DNA of 64,000 nucleotides from Acidobacterium sp. S8 (GCF_009765985.1 NZ_LMUM01000034.1:159508-223507); one strand, 5' to 3'; shown: positions 28,546 to 38,970, numbered from the stretch's first letter. Made by a program: numbers and translations. The notes: generated by a model not told the origin, from the letters alone.

Positions 28546-29421
28546 ATGAACAAGAAAGTGCGTAAAGCAGTTTTTCCCGCAGCAGGTCTTGGTACCCGCT
28601 TCCTGCCAGCCACAAAGTCCATTCCCAAGGAAATGCTGGCGCTGGTCGATAAGCCCATCATTCAATATGGCGTGGAAGAGGCGCTTGCCGCCGGCATCGA
28701 GCAGATTATTATTGTCACCGGTCGCGGCAAGACGGCGATCGAAGATCACTTCGACGTGAGCTTCGAGCTGGAAGCGAATCTTGAGCGACGCGGCAAAAAA
28801 GATTTGCTTGCTGTCGCACGTAATGTATCAAACATGGTCGAACTTTCCTACGTGCGTCAGAAGGAAGCACGTGGCCTGGGACACGCCGTGCTGATGGCGC
28901 GCCATCTCGTTGGCGATGAGCCATTCGCTGTCATTTTGCCGGATGATGTCATCGACGCCCCCGTGCCATGCCTCAAGCAGATGATGGATGTCTTCGATCA
29001 GATGCAGGGTTCGGTTCTTGCGACGCAGATCGTGGAAGGCCCCGCTATCTCAGCCTATGGAGTGCTCGACGGAACTGCAGTTGATAAGAATCCACGTCTG
29101 ATGAACGTGAAGGGTATGGTGGAAAAGCCCAAGCCAGCCGACGCCCCGTCGAAAAGTGCCATCATTGGCCGCTATATCCTTACACCGAAGATTTTCGAGC
29201 TGCTGGAAAAGACACCGCTCGGCGCTGGCGGAGAATTGCAGCTTACCGATGGCATCAAGATGCTGCTTGAAAGCGAAAAAGTATACGGCTATACCTTTGA
29301 AGGAATTCGTCACGATGCCGGTGACAAATTGGGCATGCTGAAGGCTACTGTCGATTTCGCGCTAAAGCGGGATGATCTGGGTCCGCAATTCAGAGAATAT
29401 CTGAAGTCTTTGAGCCTGTAG
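28546..29421 (+). CDS. galU: UTP-glucose-1-phosphate uridylyltransferase
   Basis: 291 residues. The nucleotide-binding loop FPAAGLGTRFLPATKSIPK is at residues 11-29, then DKPIIQYGVEEA, ILPDDVIDA (metal-binding Asp pair) and MVEKPKPADAPS. It makes UDP-glucose for envelope polysaccharides and for the GalT reaction. The gene ends at a strong bidirectional terminator shared with the convergent redoxin gene. Confidence 0.96.
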   Translation: MNKKVRKAVFPAAGLGTRFLPATKSIPKEMLALVDKPIIQYGVEEALAAGIEQIIIVTGRGKTAIEDHFDVSFELEANLERRGKKDLLAVARNVSNMVELSYVRQKEARGLGHAVLMARHLVGDEPFAVILPDDVIDAPVPCLKQMMDVFDQMQGSVLATQIVEGPAISAYGVLDGTAVDKNPRLMNVKGMVEKPKPADAPSKSAIIGRYILTPKIFELLEKTPLGAGGELQLTDGIKMLLESEKVYGYTFEGIRHDAGDKLGMLKATVDFALKRDDLGPQFREYLKSLSL

Positions 29422-29439
29422 TCTTACTATTAAGCAATG

Positions 29440-29467
29440 AAAGCCCGGCTTATGAGCCGGGCTTTTT
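29440..29467. terminator. bidirectional terminator between galU and the redoxin gene
   Basis: An 11-bp stem AAAGCCCGGCT / AGCCGGGCTTT with a TATG loop and T5 on the plus strand. It overlaps the stop codon of the minus-strand redoxin gene by two bases. Confidence 0.9.
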
Positions 29468-30020
29468 ATTTCCACTTGACATTGCAGCCGAGGCTTGGCT
29501 TTTGTGTCAGATCCACTGGCTCTCCGACCAGTTGCGCATCCACAGCGCTTCTTAAATCGCTGCCCGTGACTGGAATGCCGTTACCGGGACGGCTGTCATC
29601 AAACTGGCCGCGGTATGTCAACTTCAAATCTTTGTCGAACAGAAAAAAGTCGGGTGTGCAGGTAGCATCATAGGCGCGAGCTACGCCCTGAGATTCGTCA
29701 TATAGATAGGGAAATGTGAAGGCCTCCTGACGCGCCTGCTCGGCTAGACTTTCGGGCGCATCGTCTGGATAATTTGCGGCGTCATTGCTGCTGATGGCGA
29801 TGACTCCGAGGCCTTTTCCTACGTAGTCGCGGCCTAGTTTTGCCAACTCTTTTTCCAGGTGCTTGACGAAGGGGCAGTGACGGCAGATGAACATGACGAG
29901 CAAGCCTTTGGGACCGCGCACCGACTGCAGATCCAATGTCTTTCCGGTGACGACCTCTTGTAGTGAAAACTCCGGCGCTGCAGTGCCGAGCGGAAGCATG
30001 GCAGATTCAGTTCTAGCCAT
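29466..30020 (-). CDS. thioredoxin-like redoxin (AhpC/TSA type)
   Basis: 184 residues. APEFSLQEV opens the fold and FICRHCPFVKH holds a Cys46-x-x-Cys49 pair; YDATCTPDFFLFD carries a third cysteine before the cis-proline region. This is the pattern of the thioredoxin family subgroup with CRHC/CNHC active sites, probably a cytoplasmic thiol oxidoreductase or peroxidase; no signal peptide is seen. It lies 16 bp downstream of ruvB on the same strand and may share its transcript. Confidence 0.88.
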   Translation of the reverse strand: MARTESAMLPLGTAAPEFSLQEVVTGKTLDLQSVRGPKGLLVMFICRHCPFVKHLEKELAKLGRDYVGKGLGVIAISSNDAANYPDDAPESLAEQARQEAFTFPYLYDESQGVARAYDATCTPDFFLFDKDLKLTYRGQFDDSRPGNGIPVTGSDLRSAVDAQLVGEPVDLTQKPSLGCNVKWK

Positions 30021-30035
30021 TACGTTCTCCTTTTC

Positions 30036-31067
30036 TTAAAAGAGGGAATTCTGTTTGCGCGGCTGCGGGAGTCCGAAGTGCTCGTAAGCCAGACGCGTGG
30101 CTACACGCCCGCGGGGAGTGCGATCGAGGAAGCCGATCTGAATCAGGAATGGCTCATAGACTTCTTCGAGGGCATCTTCTTCTTCAGCCAGCGTCGCGGC
30201 CAAGGTGTTTAGCCCAACCGGCCCGCCGTCGTACTTTTCGATAATCGTCATCAGCAGGCGACGATCAAGTTCATCGAAGCCATGCGCGTCGACTTCAAGC
30301 AGCTTTAGCGCCTGTTCTGCCGTAGCGCGGTCGATTTTTCCCGAGCCGCGCACCTGTGCGAAATCGCGTACCCGACGCAGCAGGCGATTCGCGATGCGCG
30401 GAGTTCCGCGCGAGCGCATGGCGATCTCGGCTGCGCCATCTTCATCGATGGGAACATTCATCACCTCAGCAGACCGCTCGACAATGAATCGCAGATCGTC
30501 GTCGGTGTAAAACTCTAGTCGCAGCAGGATGCCGAAGCGCGAACGCAGGGGCGACGAGAGTAACCCTGGCCGAGTGGTAGCAGCGACGAAGGTGAATGGC
30601 TTGATGTCCATGACGTGCGTACGCGCCGCGGGGCCCTGCCCAATAATGATGTCAAGCTTGTAATCTTCGAGCGCAGTGTAGAGCTTTTCTTCAAGCACCG
30701 GCTGCAGGCGATGGATCTCGTCAAGAAACAGCACCTGCCGCTCACGCAGGTTGGTGAGGATCGCTGTCAGGTCTCCTTGAATTTGCAGCGCAGGGCCGGA
30801 AGTCTGCTGGAAGCCAACATCTAATTCATTCGCGATGATGGACGCCAGCGTCGTTTTTCCAAGTCCGGGAGGGCCGAAGAGCAATACATGATCGAGCGCT
30901 TCGCCGCGGTTCCTGGCAGCCTCAAGCGCAATCGCCAGCTGCTCCTTGGCTTTGTGTTGGCCAACGAACTCCTGCAATCGGCGCGGACGCAGCTTCAGCT
31001 CGAAACTGTTTTCATCTTCGGCGCGCGCGGCGCTTACCAGGCGTTCGGGATCGTCTTTCGCTGTCAT
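30036..31067 (-). CDS. ruvB: Holliday junction branch-migration ATPase
   Basis: 343 residues. [11 protein letters not shown] at the N-terminus, Walker [13 protein letters not shown], Walker [10 protein letters not shown], sensor region [18 protein letters not shown] and the winged-helix C-terminus ending [15 protein letters not shown] are all typical. It drives RuvAB branch migration of recombination junctions. ruvA and ruvC are not in the window. Divergent from the GH47 gene with a 91-bp gap. Confidence 0.97.
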   Translation of the reverse strand: MTAKDDPERLVSAARAEDENSFELKLRPRRLQEFVGQHKAKEQLAIALEAARNRGEALDHVLLFGPPGLGKTTLASIIANELDVGFQQTSGPALQIQGDLTAILTNLRERQVLFLDEIHRLQPVLEEKLYTALEDYKLDIIIGQGPAARTHVMDIKPFTFVAATTRPGLLSSPLRSRFGILLRLEFYTDDDLRFIVERSAEVMNVPIDEDGAAEIAMRSRGTPRIANRLLRRVRDFAQVRGSGKIDRATAEQALKLLEVDAHGFDELDRRLLMTIIEKYDGGPVGLNTLAATLAEEEDALEEVYEPFLIQIGFLDRTPRGRVATRLAYEHFGLPQPRKQNSLF

Positions 31068-31158
31068 TCACTCGGAGTGTAGCAGTTTAGAAAAGTGGAT
31101 GTCAGATATGCATTTGGAATCGTTTCCATCACTGTCGTTTTGCATTAGATTGGTAGGT

Positions 31159-32540
31159 ATGCGTTTCAAGTCTGTCCTGCTTTCGATTGGCGTTCTCGCC
31201 CTCTCTTCCGTTGCATTCGCACAGCCAGCCCCATCACCGATGTCCGATGATCAGAAGACAGAGATGACTCATCGTGTGCGCCAGGAGTTTCTCCATGCAT
31301 GGGATGGCTATCGCCAGTATGCGTGGGGCCATGACGACTTGATGCCCTTGAGCAAGAAGCCGCACGACTGGTTGCACATTCGCTGCTGATGACTCCGGTC
31401 GATGGCCTGGACACGATGATCCTGATGGGCCTGCAGCCACAAGCCGACGAAGCGCGCAAGCTGATCGACGAGAAGCTCGACTTCGATCAGGACATGTATG
31501 TGAAGGACTTCGAGATCACCATCCGCATGATGGGTGGCCTGATGTCGAGTTATGAGCTGACCGGAGACAAGCGTCTGCTCGAACTGGCCGATGATCTGGG
31601 CCGCCGCATGCTCCCCATGTTCAATTCCCCGACGGGCATGCCTTATGAATATGTGAACTTGCATACCGGCGCAGTACGCGGAGCAGAGAGCAATCCCGCG
31701 GAGGTGGGCAGTCTGCTGCTGGAGTATGGAACGCTGGCAAAACTGACCGGCAAGCAAATGTACTACGACAAGGCCAAGCGCGCGTTGGTTGAGATGTATA
31801 AGCGCCAGTCGAAGATCGGTCTGGTTGGCATTGGCATTAACGTGGAGACCGGGAAGTGGACCGACCAGACAGCGGGCATCATGGGTGGCATCGACTCCTA
31901 TTATGAGTATCTGTTGAAGTGCGCCATCCTCTTTCACGACAAAGATTGCGAGCACATGTGGACGCAAAGTGCACGCGCAATCAATAAATATCTCGCCGAT
32001 CAACGTCCGAACGGCCTCTGGTATGGGCAGGCCAACATGGAGACTGGCAAGCGCGTCTCTACTTATTACGGTGCTCTCGATGCTTTTTATCCCGCAGTGC
32101 TGGCTCTCTCCGGCGATCGCAAGCGCGCAGCGCAGCTTGAGGATTCAAGCTACCTGATGTGGAATTTCGCCGGCGTCGAGCCCGATAGCTTCGACTACGC
32201 GAAGATGCAGATTGCCAGTGCAGCGTATCCCCTGCGCCCGGAGATCATCGAATCTGCCTACTACCTCTACCACTACACACACGATCCGAAATATCTCACC
32301 ATGGGACAGACCTTTTTCGATTCGCTGGTGAAGTACTGCCGCACTGATGTAGGGTTTGCCGCGCTCAGCGACGTTCGCACGAAGCAGAAAACCGACAGTA
32401 TGGAGAGCTTCTTCTTTGCCGAGACGATGAAGTATCTCTATCTGATCTTTGCGCCACCATCGACGCTCAATTTCGATTCGATTGTCTTTAATACCGAGGC
32501 GCATCCGCTGAAGCGGAATTTCATTACTGCCTCCAAATAG
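31159..32540 (+). pseudogene. exported GH47 (class I) alpha-mannosidase, frameshifted
   Basis: The first frame (ATG 31159, signal peptide ending SVAFAQ) runs through DGYRQYAWGHDDLMPLSKKPHDW and stops at TGA 31387-31389. The rest of the enzyme (MTPVDGLDTMILMGL to the end) lies one frame over, starting at ATG 31389. One added base after T31373 would join them as DW-x-AHSLLMTPVDGLD, as in GH47 enzymes. The second part keeps the family blocks KDFEITIRMMGGL and AEVGSLLLEYGTL. GH47 cuts alpha-1,2-linked mannose. As written, only the signal peptide with about 55 residues, or a downstream part started at the stop-overlapping ATG, could be made. Deletion or sequence error are both possible. Confidence 0.85.
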
Positions 32541-33785
32541 CTATTGCGCCAGCAGGGGTAATCCTACAATGCACAAGGCGGCCTCAGCGACGACAACTGC
32601 ACTCGTGATCCAGAGAAAGGGCTTGCGATAGCGGGTTTCGAGCACATCTGCAAAGACTCCGCCGATGAAAGCGAGCAGAAACGGGAGTGCCCATAGCCAG
32701 GGCTCGCTCTGCACGCCCGGAGTAACAAGGATAAGCAGCAGGGAAGTCACCAGCAGTGGTGTAGTGTTCCCGAAGTAACGGGACCGCCGGAAGACGAGAT
32801 AGAACCCGAGCGCTCCGACAGCGGCAATGGTGATGCCTGCGTTTGTCAGTGACGAAAAGAATGCGCCTGCCTGACTCAGCGAGAACCACAGCTTACCGGC
32901 TTCGCTGCGGAAGACATAGCTGAAGGCGTCCGGACGAAAAGCGTATGACGCAAAGAGCAGGAATAATCCACCCAGAATCCATAGGATGAGCAGCGTAGGC
33001 AGGTAGGAGCGTCTGCCTTCCGCAACATAAGCCATGAATGCAATAGCCAGCACTAGGCCGAGGATGAATGCCGAAATATGTGCAGCTGCCGTGAATCCAA
33101 ACGCGAGCGTCAGCAGGATAATGCGTGGCCGCCACTTGCTTTGCGGTCCTTGCATCGCATGTGCGACTCCGATGGCCGTATAGACAGTCGCGAATAAACC
33201 GAAGGCCACAAGAATCTCGTTATTCGGATAAGTGCAGGCATGCACGATGGGAGGCGCGAAGCAGTAAAGCGCCAGCGCAATGTAACCGCCGGTATTTCCG
33301 TAGAGGCGCCGCGTAACCCACCAGAGACAGGCTCCGAGAGCGAGGCCGGCCAGAATAAATGGTAGCCGGATAAAAAGCTTGACGTTGCCGACTTCGTGAC
33401 GCATCTCCCAGGTAGAAGTGGACGATTCCTGGCCTGCGAAGATGCGCTGAATCGTCAGCGGCAGGCCGGCAGCGCGATACGCCAGTGTGCCGTCGTGGAT
33501 ATTTCCGCAGCTGGTGAAGTACCCGGCAAGCGGCGATGGCTTCTCCCACATCTCGCGTCCGCAGCGTGCAAATTGGTAGTCCGTTTCGCTGAGCGTCTGG
33601 TGTTTTGTAACCCACAGGCACTGCGCCAGCAGCAGAAAGAGCATGGCTGCGGCGATCTGTTGTGGACGGTTAAAGCGGAATTTGCGGATGCTGTGGGCTG
33701 TCGAAGGCGGCATCGTTTCGTGGGATTCTGAACCCAGTGTACCGGACATTCTCAAGAGACAGAATTTCGACGTCTGCAAACCCAT
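32541..33785 (-). CDS. polytopic membrane protein, GT39/PMT-like
   Basis: 414 residues with about 10 hydrophobic spans; ATG 33713 (residue 25) may be the true start, since the first 24 residues are not hydrophobic. The first loop after span 1 has a glycosyltransferase-C-like layout (SETDYQFARCGREMW), but the usual Asp-Glu motif is not clear. Probably an inner-membrane glycosyltransferase or a relative without activity; that is inference from topology. Its stop is directly next to the GH47 stop on the other strand, with no room for a terminator. Confidence 0.7.
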   Translation of the reverse strand: MGLQTSKFCLLRMSGTLGSESHETMPPSTAHSIRKFRFNRPQQIAAAMLFLLLAQCLWVTKHQTLSETDYQFARCGREMWEKPSPLAGYFTSCGNIHDGTLAYRAAGLPLTIQRIFAGQESSTSTWEMRHEVGNVKLFIRLPFILAGLALGACLWWVTRRLYGNTGGYIALALYCFAPPIVHACTYPNNEILVAFGLFATVYTAIGVAHAMQGPQSKWRPRIILLTLAFGFTAAAHISAFILGLVLAIAFMAYVAEGRRSYLPTLLILWILGGLFLLFASYAFRPDAFSYVFRSEAGKLWFSLSQAGAFFSSLTNAGITIAAVGALGFYLVFRRSRYFGNTTPLLVTSLLLILVTPGVQSEPWLWALPFLLAFIGGVFADVLETRYRKPFLWITSAVVVAEAALCIVGLPLLAQ

Positions 33786-33920
33786 GAAAGCAATAGACTA
33801 AGCAGCGTTGCTGAGGGCTAACTATTTTAGTATCATAAAGATAGGTTCATATCACCCACTTCTTTGGCTGTGGCCCAACTGCCGCATCGTGTGGTCGGTG
33901 TGAAACCTCGAAACGAATCT

Positions 33921-36578
33921 ATGGCAGACGATCAGAACCCACTACTTCCCCTCGGCAATGGCGGCAATGACGGTCCCACAGGACCTGGCGCAGCCAACCT
34001 CGTTCCGATCAACATTGAAGACGAGATGCGGAATTCGTATCTCGCGTATTCCATGTCGGTCATTATCGGTCGCGCTTTGCCCGACGTTCGCGACGGACTG
34101 AAGCCGGTGCATCGCCGCATTCTCTATGGCATGCACGACATGGGCCTGCAGCACAATAAAAAGTACACCAAGTGCGCCAAGGTTGTCGGTCATGTGATGG
34201 GCAACTACCATCCGCACGGTGACTCGGCCATTTACGACACCATGGTGCGTCTCGCGCAGCCCTTCAGCATGCGCTACGTGCTGGTCGATGGTCAGGGCAA
34301 CTTCGGCTCTGTCGACGGCGATATGCCCGCGGCCATGCGTTACACCGAATCCCGCATGACGAAGCTCGCAGGTGAGATGCTCGCCGACATTGATCAGGAG
34401 ACGGTGGACTTCGTTCCGAATTATGACGAATCGACCTTCGAGCCGTCGGTGCTTCCTGCACGCGCTCCGAATCTCATCATTAATGGCGCGAACGGCATCG
34501 CCGTCGGCATGGCGACAAATATCCCACCGCATAATTTGACGGAAGTGGTGAACGCCGCTATTGAAATGGTGAACAACCCGCACGCCGGTCTCGAAGAAGT
34601 GCTCAAGCATGTGCAGGGGCCGGACTTTCCGACGGGCGGCTTCATCTATGGTCGCAGCGGCATTGCCAACGCCTACAAAACGGGTCGCGGTCGCTTCCTT
34701 ATGCGCGCCAAGTGCGCCATCGAGAATCTGAACCAGGGGCGCCAGGCGATCATCGTCAGCGAGATTCCTTACCAGGTCAACAAGAACACGCTCATCAAGC
34801 GCATCGCTGAACTGGTTAACGAGAAAATCATTGACGAGATCTCCGACGTACGCGACGAGAGCGACCGCGACGGCATGCGCATCGTCATCGAGCTTAAGCG
34901 TGGAGCCGAGCCGCAGATCATTCTCAACCAGCTGTACAAGCACTCGCAGATGCAAGAGAGTTTCTCGATGATCTTCCTTGCCGTGGTCAACAACCAGCCA
35001 CGCGAGCTTCCGCTGCATGAGGCGATCCGCCACTTTCTCGACCACCGCGTCGATGTGGTCCGGCGCCGCACGGCCTTCCTGCTGCGCAAGGCGCGTGAAC
35101 GCGAGCACATTCTGCTCGGCTACCAGATCGCACTCGATCACCTCGACAATGTCATCAAGATCATTCGCGGATCCTCTTCGCGTGGCGATGCACGTGAGAA
35201 CCTGTTCCAGTTCTTCTCCGGCAAAACCATCACTGTGCGTGACCAGGCGCTTGTAGGCGTCAAGCTTGATCCAGCGCGATACGCTATCGATCCGGCAACG
35301 CTCATCTCGCCGACGCTGACTCTCAGCTACCGCCAGATCGACGCCATCCTCGAATTGCAGCTCTATCGCCTCACTCAGCTCTCGATCGACGAGCTGCTCA
35401 AGGAACTGGCTGATGTACGTGGCCGCATCGATGAATACGAATCGATTCTAGGTTCAGAAAAGAAGCTGCGTGCCGTCATCGTCAAGGAACTCGAGGCCGT
35501 CCGTAAGGACTACGGCGACGAGCGCCGCACGCAGATCATCGACGAGACTGCCGAGCTGCAGCTCGAAGACCTGATCGCAGACGAGCAGGTTGCGGTAACT
35601 GTTTCGCATCAAGGCTACCTGAAGCGGACACCGATTTCGACCTATCGCCAGCAGCGGCGCGGCGGGCAGGGACGCACCGGCATGAAGACGCGCGAAGAGG
35701 ATTTTGTTTCGCAGCTGATTGTCGATTCAACGCACGCCTTCCTCCTCTGCTTCACCAACACGGGACGGGTGTACTGGCTCAAGGTGTACGAGATTCCCGA
35801 CGTCGGCGCAGCAGGCAAGGGAAAGTCGATGCAGAGCTTGCTGAACCTGCAGCCAGGTGAGACGGTTCGTAATATTCTGCCGGTACGCAACCTTGAAGAA
35901 GACGGCAAATTCATCTTCTTCGCGACGCGTAACGGAACGGTCAAGAAGACGCCGCTCAAAGACTTCTCGAATGTCATGGCACGCGGCATCATCGCTATCG
36001 GCGTCGATGAGGATGACGAGCTGATTGGCGTTCGTCTTACCGACGGCCACCAGATTGTCTTTCTCGCCACACACGAGGGCATGGCGATCCGCTTCGATGA
36101 GAACGATGTGCGCTCGATGGGCCGTCCGGCCCGCGGCGTGCGCGGCATCGACCTCGGCAAGAAGGATTATCTCGTCGGACTTGCGGTCACTCCGCATGAG
36201 CGCAGGAAAGACGAAGGCGGCGTCAACTGCGACTGCCTCATTCTCAGCATCACGGAGAACGGCTTTGGCAAGCGCACTGATGTGGACGAGTATCGGCTCC
36301 AAACGCGCGGCGGCAAGGGAGTCATTAATGTAAAGACGACGGTTCGCAACGGCAAAGTCTCGTCGATCCAGTTGGTGGATGAAACATCGGAACTGATGGT
36401 GATCAGCCAGTACGGCAAGATCATCCGCATCGACACCAAGACGATCCGCGCGGCCGGACGTTCAACGCAGGGCGTGAAGCTGCTCAACCTCGAAGACGAG
36501 GACAAGGTAGCGGCCGCCGTCGTCATTCCACCTGAAGAAGCCAAGCAGGAAGCGGAGAATGGGACGTTACTCCAATAG
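33921..36578 (+). CDS. gyrA: DNA gyrase subunit A
   Basis: 885 residues from ATG 33921 (the frame extends to 33864). [19 protein letters not shown] begins the conserved part. The quinolone-determining region reads [19 protein letters not shown], with Ser and Asp at the usual sensitive positions, and the active tyrosine is in AAMRYTE. The C-terminal DNA-wrapping propeller carries the GyrA box QRRGGQG, which argues for GyrA over ParC. It breaks and rejoins DNA for negative supercoiling with GyrB, which is not in the window. Confidence 0.97.
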   Translation: MADDQNPLLPLGNGGNDGPTGPGAANLVPINIEDEMRNSYLAYSMSVIIGRALPDVRDGLKPVHRRILYGMHDMGLQHNKKYTKCAKVVGHVMGNYHPHGDSAIYDTMVRLAQPFSMRYVLVDGQGNFGSVDGDMPAAMRYTESRMTKLAGEMLADIDQETVDFVPNYDESTFEPSVLPARAPNLIINGANGIAVGMATNIPPHNLTEVVNAAIEMVNNPHAGLEEVLKHVQGPDFPTGGFIYGRSGIANAYKTGRGRFLMRAKCAIENLNQGRQAIIVSEIPYQVNKNTLIKRIAELVNEKIIDEISDVRDESDRDGMRIVIELKRGAEPQIILNQLYKHSQMQESFSMIFLAVVNNQPRELPLHEAIRHFLDHRVDVVRRRTAFLLRKAREREHILLGYQIALDHLDNVIKIIRGSSSRGDARENLFQFFSGKTITVRDQALVGVKLDPARYAIDPATLISPTLTLSYRQIDAILELQLYRLTQLSIDELLKELADVRGRIDEYESILGSEKKLRAVIVKELEAVRKDYGDERRTQIIDETAELQLEDLIADEQVAVTVSHQGYLKRTPISTYRQQRRGGQGRTGMKTREEDFVSQLIVDSTHAFLLCFTNTGRVYWLKVYEIPDVGAAGKGKSMQSLLNLQPGETVRNILPVRNLEEDGKFIFFATRNGTVKKTPLKDFSNVMARGIIAIGVDEDDELIGVRLTDGHQIVFLATHEGMAIRFDENDVRSMGRPARGVRGIDLGKKDYLVGLAVTPHERRKDEGGVNCDCLILSITENGFGKRTDVDEYRLQTRGGKGVINVKTTVRNGKVSSIQLVDETSELMVISQYGKIIRIDTKTIRAAGRSTQGVKLLNLEDEDKVAAAVVIPPEEAKQEAENGTLLQ

Positions 36579-36598
36579 CATCCTGAAAAATAAAAAGA

Positions 36599-36638
36599 GC
36601 GAAGAGGGCATCGAAAGAAATTTCGATGCCCTCTTCGC
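36599..36638 (-). terminator. very stable hairpin with GAAA loop, terminator of the minus-strand gene
   Basis: A perfect 18-bp stem from 36599-36616 with 36621-36638 and a GAAA loop on the plus strand. On the minus strand it is followed by CTCTTTTTATTTTT, a good U-tract, so it should end the exported-protein gene at 36652. On the plus strand it lies 21 bp after gyrA but has no U-tract. Confidence 0.85.
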
Positions 36639-36651
36639 ATCAGGGAGCAAC

Positions 36652-37068
36652 TTATTCGGATTGAGCGTTGATCGTCGCTTCTTCGATCGGGAGATGATTG
36701 CTTGCCAGTTGCCTCTCTCGTTTGCCGGTGGAGAGCGAAGCCACCATGCCATCGTTTCCACCTTCAATCCGACGCAATACGTAGTCGGTCGGATAATGAA
36801 GAAAGGTTAATTTCGCCTGACTTGGGCGCGCTTCGCCCGCAGAAATATGAAAAAGGACGCTTCTCTTGCGATCGGCTGAGCTCACCCTCCATATCCGGTT
36901 GAGTTGCACCTCATAAATCAGGTAGCTGCCTGCCGGCAATCGGGCGTTCTCGACGGTGAAGGCGAACGGTATATCGACCTTCATCAATGGCCTGTCGTCT
37001 ATCTGCGCATGCAGAAAGCAGGCCGGCGATAACAGAATGCAAACAACAAATAGGAAAAGTGCTTTCAT
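36652..37068 (-). CDS. small exported protein of unknown function
   Basis: 138 residues from ATG 37068, chosen because a full AGGAGG lies 6 nt upstream; the frame extends far upstream (to 37353) without a ribosome site. A signal peptide ending FLHAQ is followed by a compact beta-rich domain with VDIPFAFTVENARLPAGSYLIY, a pattern I associate with a family of exported acidobacterial proteins of unknown role. It ends at a strong terminator. It is divergent from the DUF6599-like gene with a 162-bp gap. Confidence 0.8.
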   Translation of the reverse strand: MKALFLFVVCILLSPACFLHAQIDDRPLMKVDIPFAFTVENARLPAGSYLIYEVQLNRIWRVSSADRKRSVLFHISAGEARPSQAKLTFLHYPTDYVLRRIEGGNDGMVASLSTGKRERQLASNHLPIEEATINAQSE

Positions 37069-37230
37069 GGGATCCCTCCTTGGCTTGCCTTGAAAGCATC
37101 GTGAAGCTGTTACGCTCGTTGCGCGATCTGGATTGGGCGAACTGTTCTCTTCTACTGGCCAGCGGCGTGAATGGACGGGAGATTTCCTGCAGCGAAACTC
37201 CGGCGGTGGTAGTCTCAACAACAAGCCGTT

Positions 37231-38349
37231 ATGTTGCGCCGCCTGCTTTCCATCGCTGTTCTCGCTATCGCTTCCACCTGTCTCCACGCTTCGAAGACGT
37301 CTGCTGCGCCAGCGCAACCACCGCTGCTTCCTTCTGATTTCGCCGGTTGGCATCAGGCAGCAGCTCCAAAGAGCAGCACTGCGCCGGAAGCGGCCGATCA
37401 GACCGACGCACCAGCCTTACGCGAATATGGCTTCACCGAATTTGATTCCGCCAACTACACCCAGGCTGACAACAAGCTGAACATACGGGCGATCCGCTTC
37501 GCCGATGCCACCGGCGCGTACGGCGCGTTTACTTTCTACCGACGGCCCGGCATGCTGAAGGAGGACATCGGCAGCAACGGAGCTTTCGATGGCGTGCGCG
37601 TCCTCTTCTGGACAGGCGCAACGCTGATCGACGCCACCTTCGACCATCTGACGGCGATGTCTGCGGCACAGCTGCGCGAGCTCGCCGCCGATCTGCCAAA
37701 GATCAGCGGTCCCAGCTCGGTAGCGCCTCCGCTTCCGAAATATTTCCCTCCGGCCTCTCTCGACCAGGGAACCCTGCGTTACAGCGTCGGTCCGGTTGCT
37801 TATGCACGAAGTGGCGGCGTGCTTCCCGCGACGGTGATTGGCTTTGACCGTGATGCGGAAGTGGTGACGGCAAACTATTCCACCCAGGACGGCGACGGAA
37901 CGCTGACATTGCTCATGTATCCGACACCGCAGATGGCCATCCATCAGGAGCAGGCGATTCAGGCGCTGCTAAAGGCCGGCAATTCGCCGCAGGCAGCATG
38001 GCCTCAGCCGTTAGCCGAGAGCAGCCCTGTGAGCCTGCTGGTGCGCCGCAGCGGCCCCATCGTCGCGATCACCAGCGGTAGCTTCTCTGTAAATGAAGCG
38101 CATAAGCTTCTGAATGCGATTAACTACAACGCCGACATCACCTGGAACCATCCCGAAGGTTACGTGAGCGAAGCCTCGAAGACCGCGCGGCTGCTTCTCG
38201 GCATTGCCTACCTCACTGGAATTCTTGGCGGCGCAGCCATTATCCTTGGGCTGTTTTTTGGTGGAGGACGCGCAATGTTTCGCAGACTTCGCGGCAAACC
38301 CGCGTCAACTCTGAACGAGGAAGACTTCATCAGCCTGAAGTTGCGGTGA
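37231..38349 (+). CDS. DUF6599-like exported membrane protein
   Basis: 372 residues. Signal peptide near the N-terminus (MLRRLLSIAVLAIAS), then a globular part with LREYGFTEFDSANYT, FADATGAYGAFTFYRRPG and LTAMSAAQLRELA, and one C-terminal membrane span (LTGILGGAAIILGLFFGGG) with a short basic cytoplasmic tail. The pattern matches my recollection of DUF6599, found in Acidobacteriota, without known function. Probably anchored in the inner membrane with its main domain in the periplasm. Confidence 0.78.
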   Translation: MLRRLLSIAVLAIASTCLHASKTSAAPAQPPLLPSDFAGWHQAAAPKSSTAPEAADQTDAPALREYGFTEFDSANYTQADNKLNIRAIRFADATGAYGAFTFYRRPGMLKEDIGSNGAFDGVRVLFWTGATLIDATFDHLTAMSAAQLRELAADLPKISGPSSVAPPLPKYFPPASLDQGTLRYSVGPVAYARSGGVLPATVIGFDRDAEVVTANYSTQDGDGTLTLLMYPTPQMAIHQEQAIQALLKAGNSPQAAWPQPLAESSPVSLLVRRSGPIVAITSGSFSVNEAHKLLNAINYNADITWNHPEGYVSEASKTARLLLGIAYLTGILGGAAIILGLFFGGGRAMFRRLRGKPASTLNEEDFISLKLR

Positions 38350-38526
38350 CCGTTGATTGCACCGATTCATGTGCAATATGAATTAAATCGAAGAAAATAA
38401 ACGCCCTTGCAACGGGCAAACCGACCATAGGCGAAAATTAGGCAAAGATAAACCGGCTTGATATTAGGAAAGTCAATGTCCGTAATAGGTTGATTCTCGA
38501 AGATTTATATTGCTCCGGATTTTGCC

Positions 38527-38555
38527 TTGACACCCCTACGGAGTGCCCATAGTAT
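38527..38555 (+). promoter_or_regulatory. sigma70-type promoter TTGACA-N17-TAGTAT
   Basis: The -35 TTGACA (38527-38532) is perfect, the spacer is 17 bp, and the -10 TAGTAT (38550-38555) differs from consensus at one position. Transcription would start near 38562. There is no good coding frame just downstream. Confidence 0.7.
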
Positions 38556-38560
38556 TTCGC

Positions 38561-38650
38561 CAGAAAGTTCTGATGGTTTTGCCTCCGTTGGAACTATTCT
38601 CCCTAAAGAGAGAAGCCGCCCTGTTGCCGGGCGGCTTCTCTCGTCTAATT
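38561..38650 (+). ncRNA. candidate small RNA, about 80-90 nt
   Basis: It starts just after the promoter at 38527-38555 and ends at a hairpin with a 14-bp perfect stem (38608-38621 with 38629-38642, loop TGTTGCC). The leader between has a CCTCC stretch (near 38582) that could pair with ribosome sites. The U-tract after the hairpin is weak (CGTCTAATTT). No known RNA family was recognised. The alternative is an untranslated leader of an unseen gene or a stray terminator. Confidence 0.4.
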
Positions 38651-38894
38651 TCCCTTGTTGTCAACCAGAAATTGCTGATCTGTTCCGCAAAAAAAAGCAA
38701 ACGAGATGGGTGTGGTGGTCATCCGAACCCTATGCCCAAATACGGATTGCCCGGCGGTCATGCACAATATCAGTAGGAAAAATACAGCTAAGATCATCTC
38801 GTTCTTATCAGTTGATGCCGTAGTGAAAGGGGTGGCGCTATAACCGCACCACAGTGTACGACGTAGCCGCTTTGCGATAAAATCCAAAGAGCAG

Positions 38895-38970
38895 GCCGAC
38901 GTAGCTCAGTTGGTAGAGCAGCCGATTCGTAATCGGCAGGTCACCGGTTCAAGTCCGGTCGTCGGCTCCA
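38895..38970 (+). tRNA. tRNA-Thr (anticodon CGT)
   Basis: The acceptor GCCGACG pairs with CGTCGGC. D-loop AGTTGGTAGA, anticodon loop TTCGTAA on a GCCGA/TCGGC stem, T-loop GGTTCAAGTCC, and encoded CCA. 76 nt including CCA. Confidence 0.97.

Larger units (their letters stand above)
38350..38894. other. 545-bp intergenic region with candidate small RNA
   Basis: It contains a consensus-like sigma70 promoter and a strong hairpin (annotated separately) and then about 250 bp with no clear gene. A 50-codon minus-strand frame ending at 38645 begins MILAVFFLLILCMTAG and could be a small membrane peptide, but its ribosome site is weak. The part from 38350 to 38526 shows nothing recognisable. Confidence 0.5.

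Noticed and set aside
33942-35141. 399-codon minus-strand frame inside gyrA
   Set aside because: Antisense to conserved gyrA blocks; His/Val/Asp-rich composition typical of a shadow frame.
38645-38797. 50-codon minus-strand hydrophobic frame
   Set aside because: Weak ribosome site and no context; kept only as a remark in the intergenic entry.
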